64,000 nucleotides of DNA, from the NCBI GenBank assembly GCA_948567375.1, contig OX419760.1, positions 24,924,001-24,988,000 of the forward strand, given 5' to 3'. This document shows positions 24,222-36,463 of this stretch, piece by piece. The stretch's first letter is position 1. Each line of letters begins with the position of its first letter. Both the position numbers and the translations under genes were made by a program. The DNA is from Lunularia cruciata (taxonomy: Eukaryota; Streptophyta; Marchantiopsida; Lunulariales; Lunulariaceae). Below the pieces are notes generated by a model that was given only the letters and a program-made list of their open reading frames with translations, was not told the origin of the DNA and ran no database searches.

Positions 24222-24400
24222 GGTGTTGTATGGAAAATTTCTCATATGGACTCTACTGGGCTCAACCCCATTTGACCTAAGTGTTATAGGATAAATTTCC
24301 TCGTATCGACTCTATTGGGACTTAACCCCATTTGTCTCACCTTTGTACGGGTTGATGGGTTGTCTCATCCTTCGTGTCTTGTACGTGGTCGCCCTTTTCT
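24222..24400 (+). mobile_element. Two tandem 3' tails of the non-LTR retrotransposon
   Basis: Two successive degraded copies of the element's terminal sequence occur head to tail. The first (about 24222-24280) ends TCTACTGGGCTCAACCCCATTT. The second (about 24281-24400) has TCTATTGGGACTTAACCCCA, then the UTR motifs TTTGTACGGGTTGATGGG and GGTCGCCCTTTTC, matching 11555-11685. The palindrome is decayed in both. The first copy stops soon after the palindrome, so this is not a simple duplication of one full tail. Confidence 0.75.
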
Positions 24401-25372
24401 CCTTAACGCCTACTTCTGATCCAGCGACTGGCTTCTGCCGGTCGTCCGCCCCCTGCTATAGTATTCCCCTCCACCAAAGTTGGGGACAACCGACAAATGC
24501 TCTTCTGATATCTAGAAAGATCTCGACGGTGGTTTCCTCACAGCCCGAAATTCTCGAGGGTTTTTGCGAAATTCCCGAAAATGCCGAGAATCCACCAACG
24601 GTGTTCCCGGATTCGGCCTGGTAAATAAGTTAAAAAGCAGGTCCCCAGGGAATCAAAAAAATTATACTCGAATAAGGGGGTTTTCAAATACCCCTTTTCG
24701 AATTAAGAGGAAAGGTAGGTTCCACACCCGGATCTTTGAACCTCTTTTTGGATTTCTTGTAAAGAGAATAAACTTAATATGTAGGAGAAAAGATGCCCAA
24801 GGAAGTCGTCATGGAATGCAAGAAATAAATGAAGATGCCCTTCACTATTCAAACCTTAGATTTTACCTCTTTTATCTTATAAATCACAGTCACAAAAGTC
24901 GGGGTTTTTCATTTTTGCAAGTCAAAACTTTAATCTCACAATGTCAGGATAAGGTAATCCACGTCCAAAGAAATAAGCATATGTCAACACCTCAACAACG
25001 TTTTGTTCCCAGGTCAGAGAGAGGTCTGACATCTAGTCTCCATTTAATCCATACTTTAAATGGAGAGTAGACACTTTGGACGATGGATTTAACGACGTAA
25101 AAGCCTAGAAGGAAAGGGTATGGTTCCTCTGGAGTTTGAAGGGTATTCCAATCATAACGCCTCTATGAATGTGAAGCGAGGAGAAACAGAGAGCTAAAAT
25201 GGCAGTGTCCTGCAACAGCTTTCTTCTATGGAATAGTACAAGGAAATATTCCAGGAATTGTTTCAATTTGACAATCATATACAAGTTTTTATCTTTATCT
25301 AACACACTTACATTAAGAAACAAAACACTCAAGTTTACAAGTAACTCATAAACAACCTTTAACTACTTAACT

Positions 25373-25537
25373 GACTAAAATGCTCAGTCATCAATCTGGA
25401 CGGAAATGAAGCTCGGAGAACCAATTCGAACTCGGCGCATCTTGTCATGGTCTAGACTAAAATGCTCAGTCATCAATCTGGACGGAAATGAAGCCTCGGA
25501 GAACCAATTCGAACTCGGCGCATCTTGTCATGGTCTA
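25373..25537. repeat. Near-perfect 82-bp tandem duplication
   Basis: Unit 1 is 25373-25454 and unit 2 is 25455-25537. They appear identical apart from one inserted C in unit 2 (GAAGCTCGG versus GAAGCCTCGG). Such identity implies a recent event. No coding frame is involved. Confidence 0.9.
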
Positions 25538-26370
25538 GAAGGAAACAATATGATGACACATGTTCAAGAAATAAGTCCCAGTTCATCAGGAGCCGAAAGG
25601 AAACCGACCATAAGACACTAGCCGGCAAGATGTTGGCTCTCTATTGCAAGCATCTACCAACCTTACATCATTCTATTAAAGTCACGGTCTGTCCGGCTGT
25701 CAAGTACATGTGACATTGGACGGATCAACAGCACAACAGAAACTAATAGAATCTCCTGTATAGAGTTGTTTTTGTGTAGTGTAACATAGTAACGACGTTA
25801 CGAGTCATATATATAGTAGGCAGTTACAACCTGCTTTACTCAACTGGTAGGCAGCTGTTTCCTCTATGAGTGTAGTTACCAAAAGATTTGCATATCTCTT
25901 GCTTCGGGTAGTTTGTGAGTTTGAGAGACATAAGTAATAGGGAGCAAAAATAGTTAAGCAGAAATAATGAGACTGTTCCTCAATGGAGAAATAAAGACAT
26001 CCTTAATGTGTACGTGGTCCATTTTATTGCCTAGGGATGGTGGAGCACTTTGACTAGGAGCATTTCCAGATTCGGAATTTAAATATGGTGAATATGCTGT
26101 AGATCCTGTGGCGGTATGTCAGTGGAGTGGCTTTGGCGATATCTCTTATTGGCACAAGGTGAAATGAAATCAGTTTCCTCTTCTAGAACTCGAAGAAAAT
26201 ATTGCCTCCGGTCAAAACCAAGCGATATTTAGAACCTCTATGTGACTTCCTAACACCAAGTACAAGCAAGACCTAGTGTTCATTGACTAGTAAATAACAA
26301 ATTGGGGTCCTCTCACGGGAGTGCTTCGTCCGCTTCCTTAAGCACATGCCCGAGTGATCCCTCGTTTAGT

Positions 26371-26520
26371 GAACAGGTTTTTACATGATGGGTGTTTATT
26401 TTGTTTATGGACCTATCACCATAGTGGATTCATGTACTTATTGAACAGGATTTTACACTAGGGATGTTTATTTTGTTTCTGGAACCTATCACCAGAAGTA
26501 GATTTATTTATGTACTTATG
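26371..26520. repeat. Diverged tandem duplication, about 72-77 bp units
   Basis: Unit 1 (26371-26442) and unit 2 (26443-26520) share GAACAGG, TTTTACA, GTTTATTTTGTTT, ACCTATCACCA and ATGTACTTAT in the same order, with scattered differences. No gene overlaps. Confidence 0.75.
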
Positions 26521-27185
26521 TTTTCTAGTCATATCTTAATTTGGCTCACTTCTTATTGCAAGGCCCTACTTCCATATCGCTCCTTGAGTTACTGACATTG
26601 TATCTCTAGATTCTAGGAAGATTCTGGCATATCTTAGTGAGCATATGCACACACACATTTATCAATATCCTCATTAATATACCTCTATATGATAGAGCTA
26701 AAATCTTCTCTTGCACGAGAAAATGTCCATTTTTTATGATATGCAATAGGTCTAGAGCACTCTAAGTTCATCATGCAGTTCTTGAGACAATCTTTCAGAT
26801 CTTCTGAGCTACACGGCCTTAGGTCAAATTGAATGATGGTTGGATCTACCTATCTATCAGGTATAAGCGGATATTGTAACTTTCATGGATAGTCGTTGCA
26901 CCTTGCATGATGTGGTGGTGGCAAACCTTCTACAAGTAGAGTCATTGGCAGGAGAAAACATATAGGCAGGAGCGACAGCGAGCATTCACTCTAGGAGCAA
27001 GGAGTAACATTACACACCTTGGCTATCTTCAAATACTTCTGTCTCTCTAGAGATTAAGGTTTTGTGCACCTACATCACCATTTTGTTGTCTCCTCAAGGA
27101 TGCCACACATGGTTTTTTTGCAAAGGAGAGAGGCATTGACTGTCTCTCCAACCATGCTCACATCCTATTCACTACAATGTATTTC

Positions 27186-27329
27186 AACCACTTTGCAACA
27201 AATTTAGACTTAGGATCTTTCTCAACAAGCAACTACACTTAGCGCACCCAACGTTTCAATCACTTTGCAACAAGCTCAAACTTTGGATCTTTACCGACAA
27301 GCAACTACAATAAGCACACACAACACTAC
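27186..27329. repeat. Diverged tandem duplication, about 72 bp units
   Basis: The two units share CACTTTGCAACAA, GGATCTTT and ACAAGCAACTACA in order (27186-27257 and 27258-27329). They are diverged at many positions. The surroundings look like decayed repeat DNA. Confidence 0.65.
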
Positions 27330-27542
27330 TAGAGTCTTCCCTCCCCAACTACCAAACATAACATTGGAGAACCTCTACCACACAATTCAAGAGTAGACTA
27401 CACTCCCCTTAGTTTCTTAGTTAACCACATATTGTTAATACGCTTTCTCCTTACGGTACTTTCCCTTTGCACTCGTTTGTGACTATGGTATTTTCCCTTT
27501 GAGCTCTTGTTTTTGACTTGTACTCCTTTCCACTTTCCTTCC

Positions 27543-28527
27543 TCCTAGGATTCACTGCTCTTACCTCATTATGTCTTGTCAAGTCTTAAGTGGGTATTGA
27601 ATCGCGATCTAACGAGCGAATTCCATATTCACATCATATGTTTAATGGGCCAGTTATGAAGTCCAGGGAGAGACTAGATATTCTTAGATATTCTATTCTG
27701 GAAGTTACAAAATATTTCAGTTTTTAAATATACCATATTTATATACCATGGCTTAAGTAAGTCGGGCCACTCCGAAGGAAGAATCTTCCTTTTTCCCGTT
27801 TCAAGGGCCTTCCTTACCTATGATACAGCGATATTGTATTACCGCCCTAAGTTTGAATCACTCTGCTATCTGGCAGGAAGATGAACTCTTTGATTCCGGA
27901 AGAATTCGAGAGGCCAACTCTTTTTAACAAGACCGCTTCTCAATCAGATTTGGCATAGAGGAGATTCAACGTAAATATTAGTACAGAAGCAGCTCTCGAC
28001 ACCTACTAACATATGGAGAATCAGACTAGTTGCTCATGTAAATATCCTAGAGAACTATTAGAGGGTTTCAATACGAGATCTTGCAGAATTGGTACGGGGA
28101 AAGGGTGACTACCATAAAAGTTTACCATAACAGCAGACCAAGAATCTACGGGATCTGAAAGTGAACACACATCAAACTTCTCAGAGAAATCTTTGAGAAA
28201 TGAGACAAAAGAAAACAAGAATGAACAAAATATAATTCACACAAACGATATGATTTCCGAGAATAGACAAAACCCATAATTTATCGGGCATTTTCGATCC
28301 CAACTACATTTTACCGGGTCATACCCGCGTTCACCTAATTTTTGTTAATGTCCGGTCACATCTGAAATATTTTGTAGTTTCCATGAAAGAATATCTAGTC
28401 TCTCTTGAAATTCAATAACTGGCCCACTGAAACATATTATGTGAACATAGATATCGATCTCTAGGTTGACGGTGCAATACCCACTTAAGACTTGACAATA
28501 CATAACGAGGTAAAAGCAGTAATCCTA
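27543..28527. mobile_element. Non-autonomous element with about 170-bp terminal inverted repeats
   Basis: Positions about 27543-27723 are the inverted counterpart of about 28362-28527. Shared blocks are CTAGGATT, TTGTCAAGTCTTAAGTGGGT, GGGCCAGTTAT, AGAGACTAGATATTCTT and ACAAAATATTTCAG. The total length is near 985 bases and the centre has no coding capacity. Long inverted repeats without a gene fit a MITE or small Mutator-like derivative. A clear target-site duplication was not found, so the ends are approximate. Confidence 0.7.
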
Positions 28528-29853
28528 GAGATATATGCCAGTGTAATGATTACACTCAAGTTCCAATCATTCCGACGATTTTGTAGATAGTGATGGCGAT
28601 AGGGAAATAAACATCATTCGCAGATAAAGTGCGCGACCTTTCCCTTGGGTGATAGTAAAGGTGCGGTAAGGGTGAGCACAGAAAAACCGAGTTGAATTGA
28701 GGTAGGGAAAGAGGTAAATAGTCAAGTGACTGTCTGTTAGCAAGTAGGTCCCAATACAAGACACAAATTCCTGGAAGGACACAATAATGACGAGGGAAAA
28801 AGAGCAGTGTATAGCTTTGACGGTTAAAACATAAAATTAATTATATTACATCTACAACCAAAGCCAATAAAATAATCCAACACGCAAGTGTGGGGCCTTG
28901 GAACCCTTAGTGAGGTCCGGTGTGGGGCTAAGTATTGAACCCGTTAACCAGTCATAGAATTTGAAAATCAAGATTTTCTGATTGGTCTTAAATGTAGAAT
29001 AAAATAATTGATTTTACATCTGTATTTGAACTTCTCTTTATATATATATATATATATAGTCTATATTAATAATAGATTTTATTACCGGCGTGATCTTCCT
29101 GGCAATCGGATTCTGGGAGTTCTGTCAGGTGGACGGACGGCCATTCAACCTGCGTGCGATGAACGGACGGGAGCGACTATGGTAGGACTATGGTAGGTCC
29201 TGCTATAACCGTTCTTAAAAATGAAGCCACAAACATCCTGATGTAGTTTATCAGCTATCAACATGGAGTCGACGCCTCTAGCCTAACTGATTTTTATTTG
29301 AACAGCGAGGAGCAATTGCAAATGAAGGTGCGGATAAGAAAATGTGAAATGGTAAACATTTATTGAAAGTCACTTCCTAAATTGTGTAACAAGCAGGACT
29401 TTGTGCTTCTCGTCGTCTCTATTGCCGTCAAGTTCCTTCAAGCAACCCATCTTACCTAGGGGAGTATCAACTACCAAAAATCAGCCAATCCACAAGTCGT
29501 CTGAAAGATAACCATAGCATCTAACCATGGGTGCTTGAGACCAAAGGCTCGAATAGACAAGCAACCTCGAGATACAGAGGACGAATAAGAGCTCTGATAT
29601 TCGTTATGTACTGTATTCAAATCTCCACAACCAACCTGGATACCATCTGATTAAGGCTGGAAAACTTCCGCACGACATCAAACCTAGCAACGAAGGAGTT
29701 GCGGCTAGCAACAATTCTCTTCCGAATGTTGCAAATACGACAAAATTAATTAGAGTACTAAGATTCAAAGTCAGCAATTGCCGATGATGGTATACAAGCC
29801 TCGAGGGTTCCGACCATCTTTGAGCCTGCTCCATGACACACTACGTATTGCAC

Positions 29854-31382
29854 TCACTTCAGCTTGTTGAAAACCTTCGGCGCAGCCTGCAGTTTAGACC
29901 AAAGGCAAACGTTTGAGTACTAAATGATTCCATCTTCGTTTTGACTTTGCGTCTCTGTGTCTCATTAAAAGAGAATAAACGCAATCAATTACAGAGCTGC
30001 AAAGACATCACAAATAAAAGCAACATGCATGTAATATGCACAACATGTGATATAGTTCAAGTGGGACGACTTTCGCTGGAGCCTGTCAGCGTTCAGCGTC
30101 AAACTCCAGGTCGTAGTGTGAAGTAAGGGTGATAAGTGCTTACGCATTTGTCAATGCAGCCCCAATAGTCAAAATATTGACCAGTACAATGTTTACTTCC
30201 AGTATCATCATCTTCAACCCGCTTGGAACAAGCCTGTCGAATCCACAAAGAGCAAATTGAGTGAGTCAGTATAGACATAAAATCTTCCGCTAATTTTATT
30301 CGTAGTGACATCCGATATTATGCAAAGATCTTGAGGCTTATTGTGCAATGATCTTGGTGCTTCTGGCTGGCATTTTATATCTATCCTATCCAGGTAGAAA
30401 CATGACGGCAGGTACACCACATTTAATTAGCTCAACTCGTCTTAGGGGAATATCTGACGTGGAGAAAGAGGGGTGACTAAGGTCAAATCTCGTCGTCTTT
30501 CATGTCCGATAGCAGGACATTTGGCTCATTCACTCTGTAATCAAATGTCTTCATCATCTTTTCATCTGGCTTGACCTGCAAGTGACTCCTAATACCCAAA
30601 GCTCCAATTTATTGATCTAAAGCCAGTTATTGTAGTAATAACTTCATCACTAAGACGACCTCAGAACTAGGTGCTTCAACCTACTTCCCACTGTCAAACG
30701 ACACATTCGCGTCTAACCATCCTAATACCACAATCTACGAAAGTCTTTTCACTGCAGTTAATGATCAACAAGAGGTCGGTTGATCACTTGCATTGGAACA
30801 AAGCGTGATACCTAACAACTGCATGCCCCAAGATAATAAGTTCCGTCTGCACTTGGACGAGATGTATGTGCAATTGGATTATGGCACAATGTCTAGGAAT
30901 AACTATTTTGAGTGAGGATATGTACTGCGCACGCAATGTTTTCTCAAGGTATTCAATGTCCTCGAACAGAAATAATGAGAGAGTAAGAGAACGTGGTAAC
31001 ATGGCTACATAGTCTGGGTGACCTTAACCACAGACCTAGATGAACCACTGACGATAAGAAGTTACTCCACGCACAGAATTCATGCTGAACTGAGATATGG
31101 CCAAAGCGATAGCAGACTACGAGCACTTAACAAGGTATTCATTTATAAGGATGCCGTTACTAGGTGGAGGAATTTATTTGGGCCTCGCTCAATACAGCAG
31201 ATTAGATGAAGTTTGGCAATATTCAGCAAGTGCTTCAGCCTGGACCTAAATCTGAAAGGGCAAGTCCGAACCTGATATTGCAGAAGCTGCTTCACACATT
31301 TAGGCTTACAGGACTCCTCAATTTCGGGCTTGGGGTCTACGGGATCTTCGGCATCGTCCGACCTGCGCGCCAAATAAATCAT
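29854..31382 (-). CDS. QCR6: Cytochrome bc1 complex hinge subunit QCR6
   Basis: Three exons with phase-0 GT-AG junctions encode 77 aa: 31382-31272, 30233-30144 and 29886-29854. Exon 1 gives an acidic N-terminus (DDAEDPVDPKPEIEE) and CKPKCVKQLLQYQ. Exon 2 gives ACSKRVEDDDTGSKHCTGQ and YFDYWGCIDKC. The 10-residue last exon ends VFNKLK, the typical plant terminus. The paired cysteines match the disulfide-linked helical hairpin of this family. QCR6 is a small intermembrane-space subunit of mitochondrial respiratory complex III that supports the contact between cytochrome c1 and cytochrome c. Plant homologues are about 69 aa as I recall; the extra length here is at the N-terminus (MIYLARRS). The true start could lie elsewhere if a 5' exon exists. 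The first intron is 1038 bases. Confidence 0.95.
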
Positions 31383-32285
31383 CAGATATTCGGATTTCAG
31401 CTTCAGCCAGCTCGCTCAATTTCAGAGACATCCTGATCCAATAGCCTCCCATGCAACTTATCGAGAAGGCCAGATCACATCTCCGAAAACCTAGCCTGAG
31501 GGGGCTACAGTCCCCGGAATATCACAATCTGGCTAACGAGCCACTGGAGCCCAAAGCTTTACAAATAACCTAAACTTGATCGAATCACGATTCAATAACT
31601 CAACTGCAGCGATCGGAGTGCAATCGCAATCAATAACCAGAACGAAAATAACCACCGAGCAGATGAATCGAATCCGCTCTTCCTGCCGACTGCTAAAACA
31701 CATAGCTCACTTCAATTAAGCCCTAGAGCACTCCACGTGCCTCACCACATCCACAGACTCCACAAACTCATCCCTCACAAGCGAATCTCTCCACCAATGT
31801 AGGATTTCCCTTACATACGATCTAGCCACACAAGCAAATCAAATAACAAAACCACAACAGGTCGACACACGAAAACAACAAATCACATGCATACTGGCGG
31901 GGCAAACTAGAGAATCTCACATAATGAATTCTCTACAACGATGGTAGAAGTCCCTTCAGGGCGATGCCTGTCGATCGAAGGAGGTGAAGATGGAAGGAAG
32001 GCAATGCAAGTGCAATGGTGGTGCTGCTGCTACAACAACTACAACAACAACGCCTCTCGCTAAAACGCCTCTCAGAAACTCTTTGGACCCTCTGGCCCAG
32101 TCCCACTGACCACACCTAGCCAAGTTACTCTGAGTTCGAACCCTGAGTTTGCGGGTGGTGAGCGTGAGGAGTTTGTTTAGTGATTACTCTACAGTATTTT
32201 CCATTCTTGACCTTTCGCTACTTCGCAAACTCATCACATTGAAGAGTTTTAGTTTTGCTTTTTCGGCTCGGGAATCATTTCATAC

Positions 32286-32319
32286 ATTTTACACAATACC
32301 AGGAGGTATTGTGTAAAAT
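32286..32319. repeat. Perfect 15-bp stem with 4-nt loop
   Basis: ATTTTACACAATACC (32286-32300), loop AGGA, then the exact reverse complement (32305-32319). It marks the border between the gene island and the AT-rich block. Function unknown. Confidence 0.75.
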
Positions 32320-32789
32320 AAAGACAGGTTCCTTTTCATAAATTTAACTATTAAGTTATCAAATTTTAAATAATTTGTATTTTATATATTAGATAAAATT
32401 TTGATACATTTATGTATAAAATTTTACTATATTAATCATTTTAACTAATTGCAAGTAAAACATATCTACGTAAGGTTTTCTAATATATTTAGAATAAATA
32501 TTCTCAGAAAATATATTTTTTAAGATCTTTATATTAACTGAGAATTCGTTTTTAAATAAGTACTAAATTTGGAAGGGACAAATAAGCATCCCACATACGA
32601 TGACCCTTCCACGGTTTAAGAAGTAAACTTATATGATATCATACCACTCCCAAGGAGAATAACTGTATTGACTATTATCCTTAAAGTGATATCAGCAGTG
32701 TAAAATTATCATTCACTGATTAACTAATATTTTGATGTTTGAATAATTAGATGGTTGATTTAAAAGCATAGGTTTTAATCTACTCTCAT

Positions 32790-32820
32790 ATTTATTTATT
32801 TATTTATTTATTTATTTATA
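32790..32820. repeat. (TTTA)n microsatellite
   Basis: About seven uninterrupted tetranucleotide units in AT-rich intergenic DNA. Confidence 0.9.
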
Positions 32821-34404
32821 TGCTCTACAGTCTAAAAGCCGTAGGTTTATGTTGAGGAATTTGCAAGATATTAAATCGTGTAAGTAAACTATGTAGGACT
32901 TACGGAATTTATAGACAAAATAGAGTATGAGTAGTAGAATATTGAATATTAGATAGTTAACTAAGTCACTCGACGTACTAAAGACTTTGCTAATTATTCT
33001 ATCTATTAGAAACTAAATTCTATACCATTCAAGTGAATGCTTTATATTGTTATATGTAAACTTAGTCAAGGGTCTAGCATGCTCAACCATTTAACTGATT
33101 AATTTGGTGATTATTTTCCAATTAAATAATATTTCTAAAATAAGAGGATTGCATATTAAAGTTAATTATCTAATAAATATCGAAAAATCTTTTTGAACTT
33201 AGTTATAGTGCTTTTTTGCTTGTCTACTATTTTTTAGGAACTAATACATCATCTTATAATATATACAATAATTACATTCATTCAAGAAAGTTTTGAAATT
33301 ATGTTATATCTGTATTCCTACTAGACTTTAAATAATTACAAGCTTGAAAATAACAACTATCAACTATATTCTCGGATTAAGAGAGTAATAGTATTAATAT
33401 CACAAAAGCATAGATATTTTTATAAATTAAACTACGGTTTATTACCTTTATCTAGAAACAAATTCTATTCTTGGTGTAAGGAATAAATTATAATAATTTT
33501 ATTATAGAATGTAGTTGGATTAAGTTGAATGCATAGAACAAAAACAAAGCCAAGAATGCAATCAATCAAGACAATAAAACACTTTCAATTAACTTAATGT
33601 ATAAAGAGAAGTTTAATATATAAAGAGATCATGCTTTTAAGCATTTCATGGCACTAAAATTTCCCCATGTTCCCAAAGAAAGGGGTTTATCATTGATAAA
33701 ATCATGTGGTAGATTTAACTTAAGTTAGTGTTTTTTTCACTATGATTCTTTCAAAATTTTGATAATCAATTTACATCTTAATTACTAAAGTTAATGTCTG
33801 TAGTTGTTATTATTCTTCAAAATTTTGATAAGTAATTGCATCTTATGGGTATGTTAAGAGTGAATTTGTATGGGTTCTTTTTGTATATTTCTTTTTTGAC
33901 TATTTAATACTTCTAGCATTATTTTTATTTTTTATAGATTATATAATTTTCTTGAAAAAATTGCAACATTTATATTATATATAAATTTATTTTATATATT
34001 TAATATGTCTTATGAAATTGATTATATAGAAGACAATTTCACTTTTATAATAATATTATTAATATGGATTAAAACACATTAATGAAAATTAAAGGAATTT
34101 GGAATTAGAATTTTAACTAGATACAATAGTAAATTTTTGATGGTGTTTCTAATGACTATCATTCTCAAATATTTATTAACCCAAATTTGTATGAGTTCAT
34201 TTCTTTAGTAAATTCAGGCCATATGTATTCAGGCTATATATATATATATATGGTTTTGAAAGATATGTGCATAAAATTTTTATAGCTCAACAATGAAGAA
34301 GTAATGTGTGTGATATTGAGGTTGTAAATTATAGATTAATAAGAATTTTTCAAGAAAGCAGTCAATAAACCAAGATGCATGTATAATGTATATCAATAGT
34401 TGGA

Positions 34405-34760
34405 GAATGTTAAATATACCCACTTATTTTACTAAATCCACTGATCTACTTTATTGTAGGGGCAATCATAGTGACTTTGGGGTCATCACATAATATATAA
34501 ATTCCTCTTAACTCAACTCTTCTATCATTGTTTTTACATTAATCACTACTTACTTGATTGGCATGTCATAATCTTGTGTGATCATGACACTCACTCTACT
34601 TCTATCCCATTGTCTCTATATTAATCAATGTTAACTTTGATTTTTGTGTCATAGTCTTGTGTGACTCTGATATTGATATGACTAATACCACAGTTTTAGA
34701 ACATAATACTTTTGTTGTGTGACTAATATCACCAACTCAATAGTATTGTGTGACTATGAC
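34405..34760 (+). repeat. Left terminal inverted repeat of the MULE
   Basis: It begins GAATGTTAAATATACCCAC and aligns, in reverse complement, with 60976 back to 60684. Divergence is moderate with several indels. It is rich in TTGTGTGACT-like motifs; the inner limit is approximate. Confidence 0.75.
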
Positions 34761-36463
34761 ACTAACACAATAAGTAACACAATTTCATAAGATCACAATT
34801 TTTGTGTGTGACTAAAACCACCAACTCAACAAGATTGTCTTGCGTGAGTGTGAATAATACTATATTTTGATTGCACACATGTATTATTTCAGGAACCAAG
34901 CAAGTGTACATTTTCTAAAGATGTGTCTCAAATTATGTACATGTCAAAAAAATAATTTTCAATTTTACATGGTTTGTGGATTTTTGACTTAAGCAAAGCA
35001 AATCTTAATTATCATTCTTTATCAGTTTGTTCTCCAAAGATCTTTTTGCTTGTGGAGCATAAGGGCCATACAAGCAGAAATCACATATGGAAAAAACGCA
35101 CAACCTTGCAAACTTCCCGTTATTAAATCTGATCTATCGTAGTGCATGTTAGTCTATAGACTTTAGCTACAAGTCTCCAATAGAGTAGAACTTCATCTTT
35201 GACTACTTTTTTGTTGATGTTGAAATCAACAATAGTATAATCTCAATATGGAAGTTCAATTTTGAAGTAGAACAAATATTAGTTGATGCTTTTCTTAAAG
35301 TCAAGTTCAGATTGTAGAATCTTCTTGCTAAATTCAAGATGCAACAAGTACTCATCTACTGTGTGACATGATTGGAGACTAGTTAGGAGTATATCTTAAC
35401 AATAGTCTAGTTTAATTATAGTATAAAAGGGTTTTCTGCTATAGCAATTATGCGTATGTTAGGAACCCTGAAGTTGGAAAAAGTGTTAAAGGATGTTTCT
35501 CTATCAATTTTTACAAGAAAGAGAATGCTAGTTGATATTGTGCTACACTACTTTCAATGGTAATAATGGACCACATAGCCACAAGCAAAGAAAGGCCATT
35601 TGCATGTTATTATCAACTCCTTATTTCCACCTTTGCCTTCACAAGAGCAGGTGCTACCTTTAATTCATATATTGAGAGGCCTTTCACTACATTAGGAGAT
35701 TCATACCTTCATTAAAATTGTATTCTATGAATGATGAGCTCATTCCCAAAGCCAGATCTGGAATGTCTATCATGTTGGTAGCTTTAGGATGAAAAATAAA
35801 GACTATGGTGCAAAAATAAGGACTACAATATAGCAAATGAGAGAAAAAGTCATTTGAAGATAAAAAGATCTAGTAGTCATAAGTGTCTTGAAGTGCATGT
35901 GTAAGGACAATACAATGAATATACTAGAACATGCATAAAGATGGAGTGAACCTATGAGATCAAGTAAAAGGAAAAGCATCAACAACAAAAAGTTATTAGT
36001 AGGAAAGTGCAACACTCAACTACAGATAGCTATATCTGACAAGAAAGGTAGAGATCTAGCAAAGAGAATGAATCAAAGAATGCAGACTTTAGAGAATAGA
36101 AGAAAATAGAGAAAATATAACATGTAAAGTAGCACAAGAAAAGAAAAGGAACAAGCATAGTGACTGGTATAGGAAAGATCAAAGAAAAAAATGACATAGG
36201 TAGAGATGCATGTAGAAAATATAGATCATGAAGAGTAACACAAGTGGAAAGATTGCTAAATAATAGAAACAATACAATAATAGAATGCACTTTCATATAT
36301 TGAATATGTAGTACAAAACCAATCCATTAGACAAAGGATAACTTATGCCTATCTAATGAACTATCATAATAAAAAAAACACCTAATTATTGGTGAAGTAT
36401 CTCTATCATATTCTCTTATCTCTATTATATTTTGATATCTATCTAGATTAACACATCTGATGC

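Larger units (their letters stand above)
24401..29853. other. Intergenic with small duplications, no gene recognised
   Basis: About 5.4 kb between the retrotransposon tails and the QCR6 3' end. Short frames on both strands show no known motif. It contains three local tandem duplications (25373-25537, 26371-26520, 27186-27329), one inverted-repeat element (27543-28527) and a TA microsatellite near 29037-29057. The QCR6 3' UTR should lie just below 29854. Confidence 0.5.
31383..34404. other. QCR6 upstream region, then AT-rich intergenic DNA
   Basis: Positions 31383-32250 keep gene-island composition and should contain the QCR6 promoter and 5' UTR. Composition shifts abruptly to AT-rich near 32280-32340, just where a perfect hairpin sits (32286-32319). 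Beyond that there is no recognised gene; a (TTTA)n microsatellite occupies 32790-32820 and a TA run lies near 34231-34250. Confidence 0.5.
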
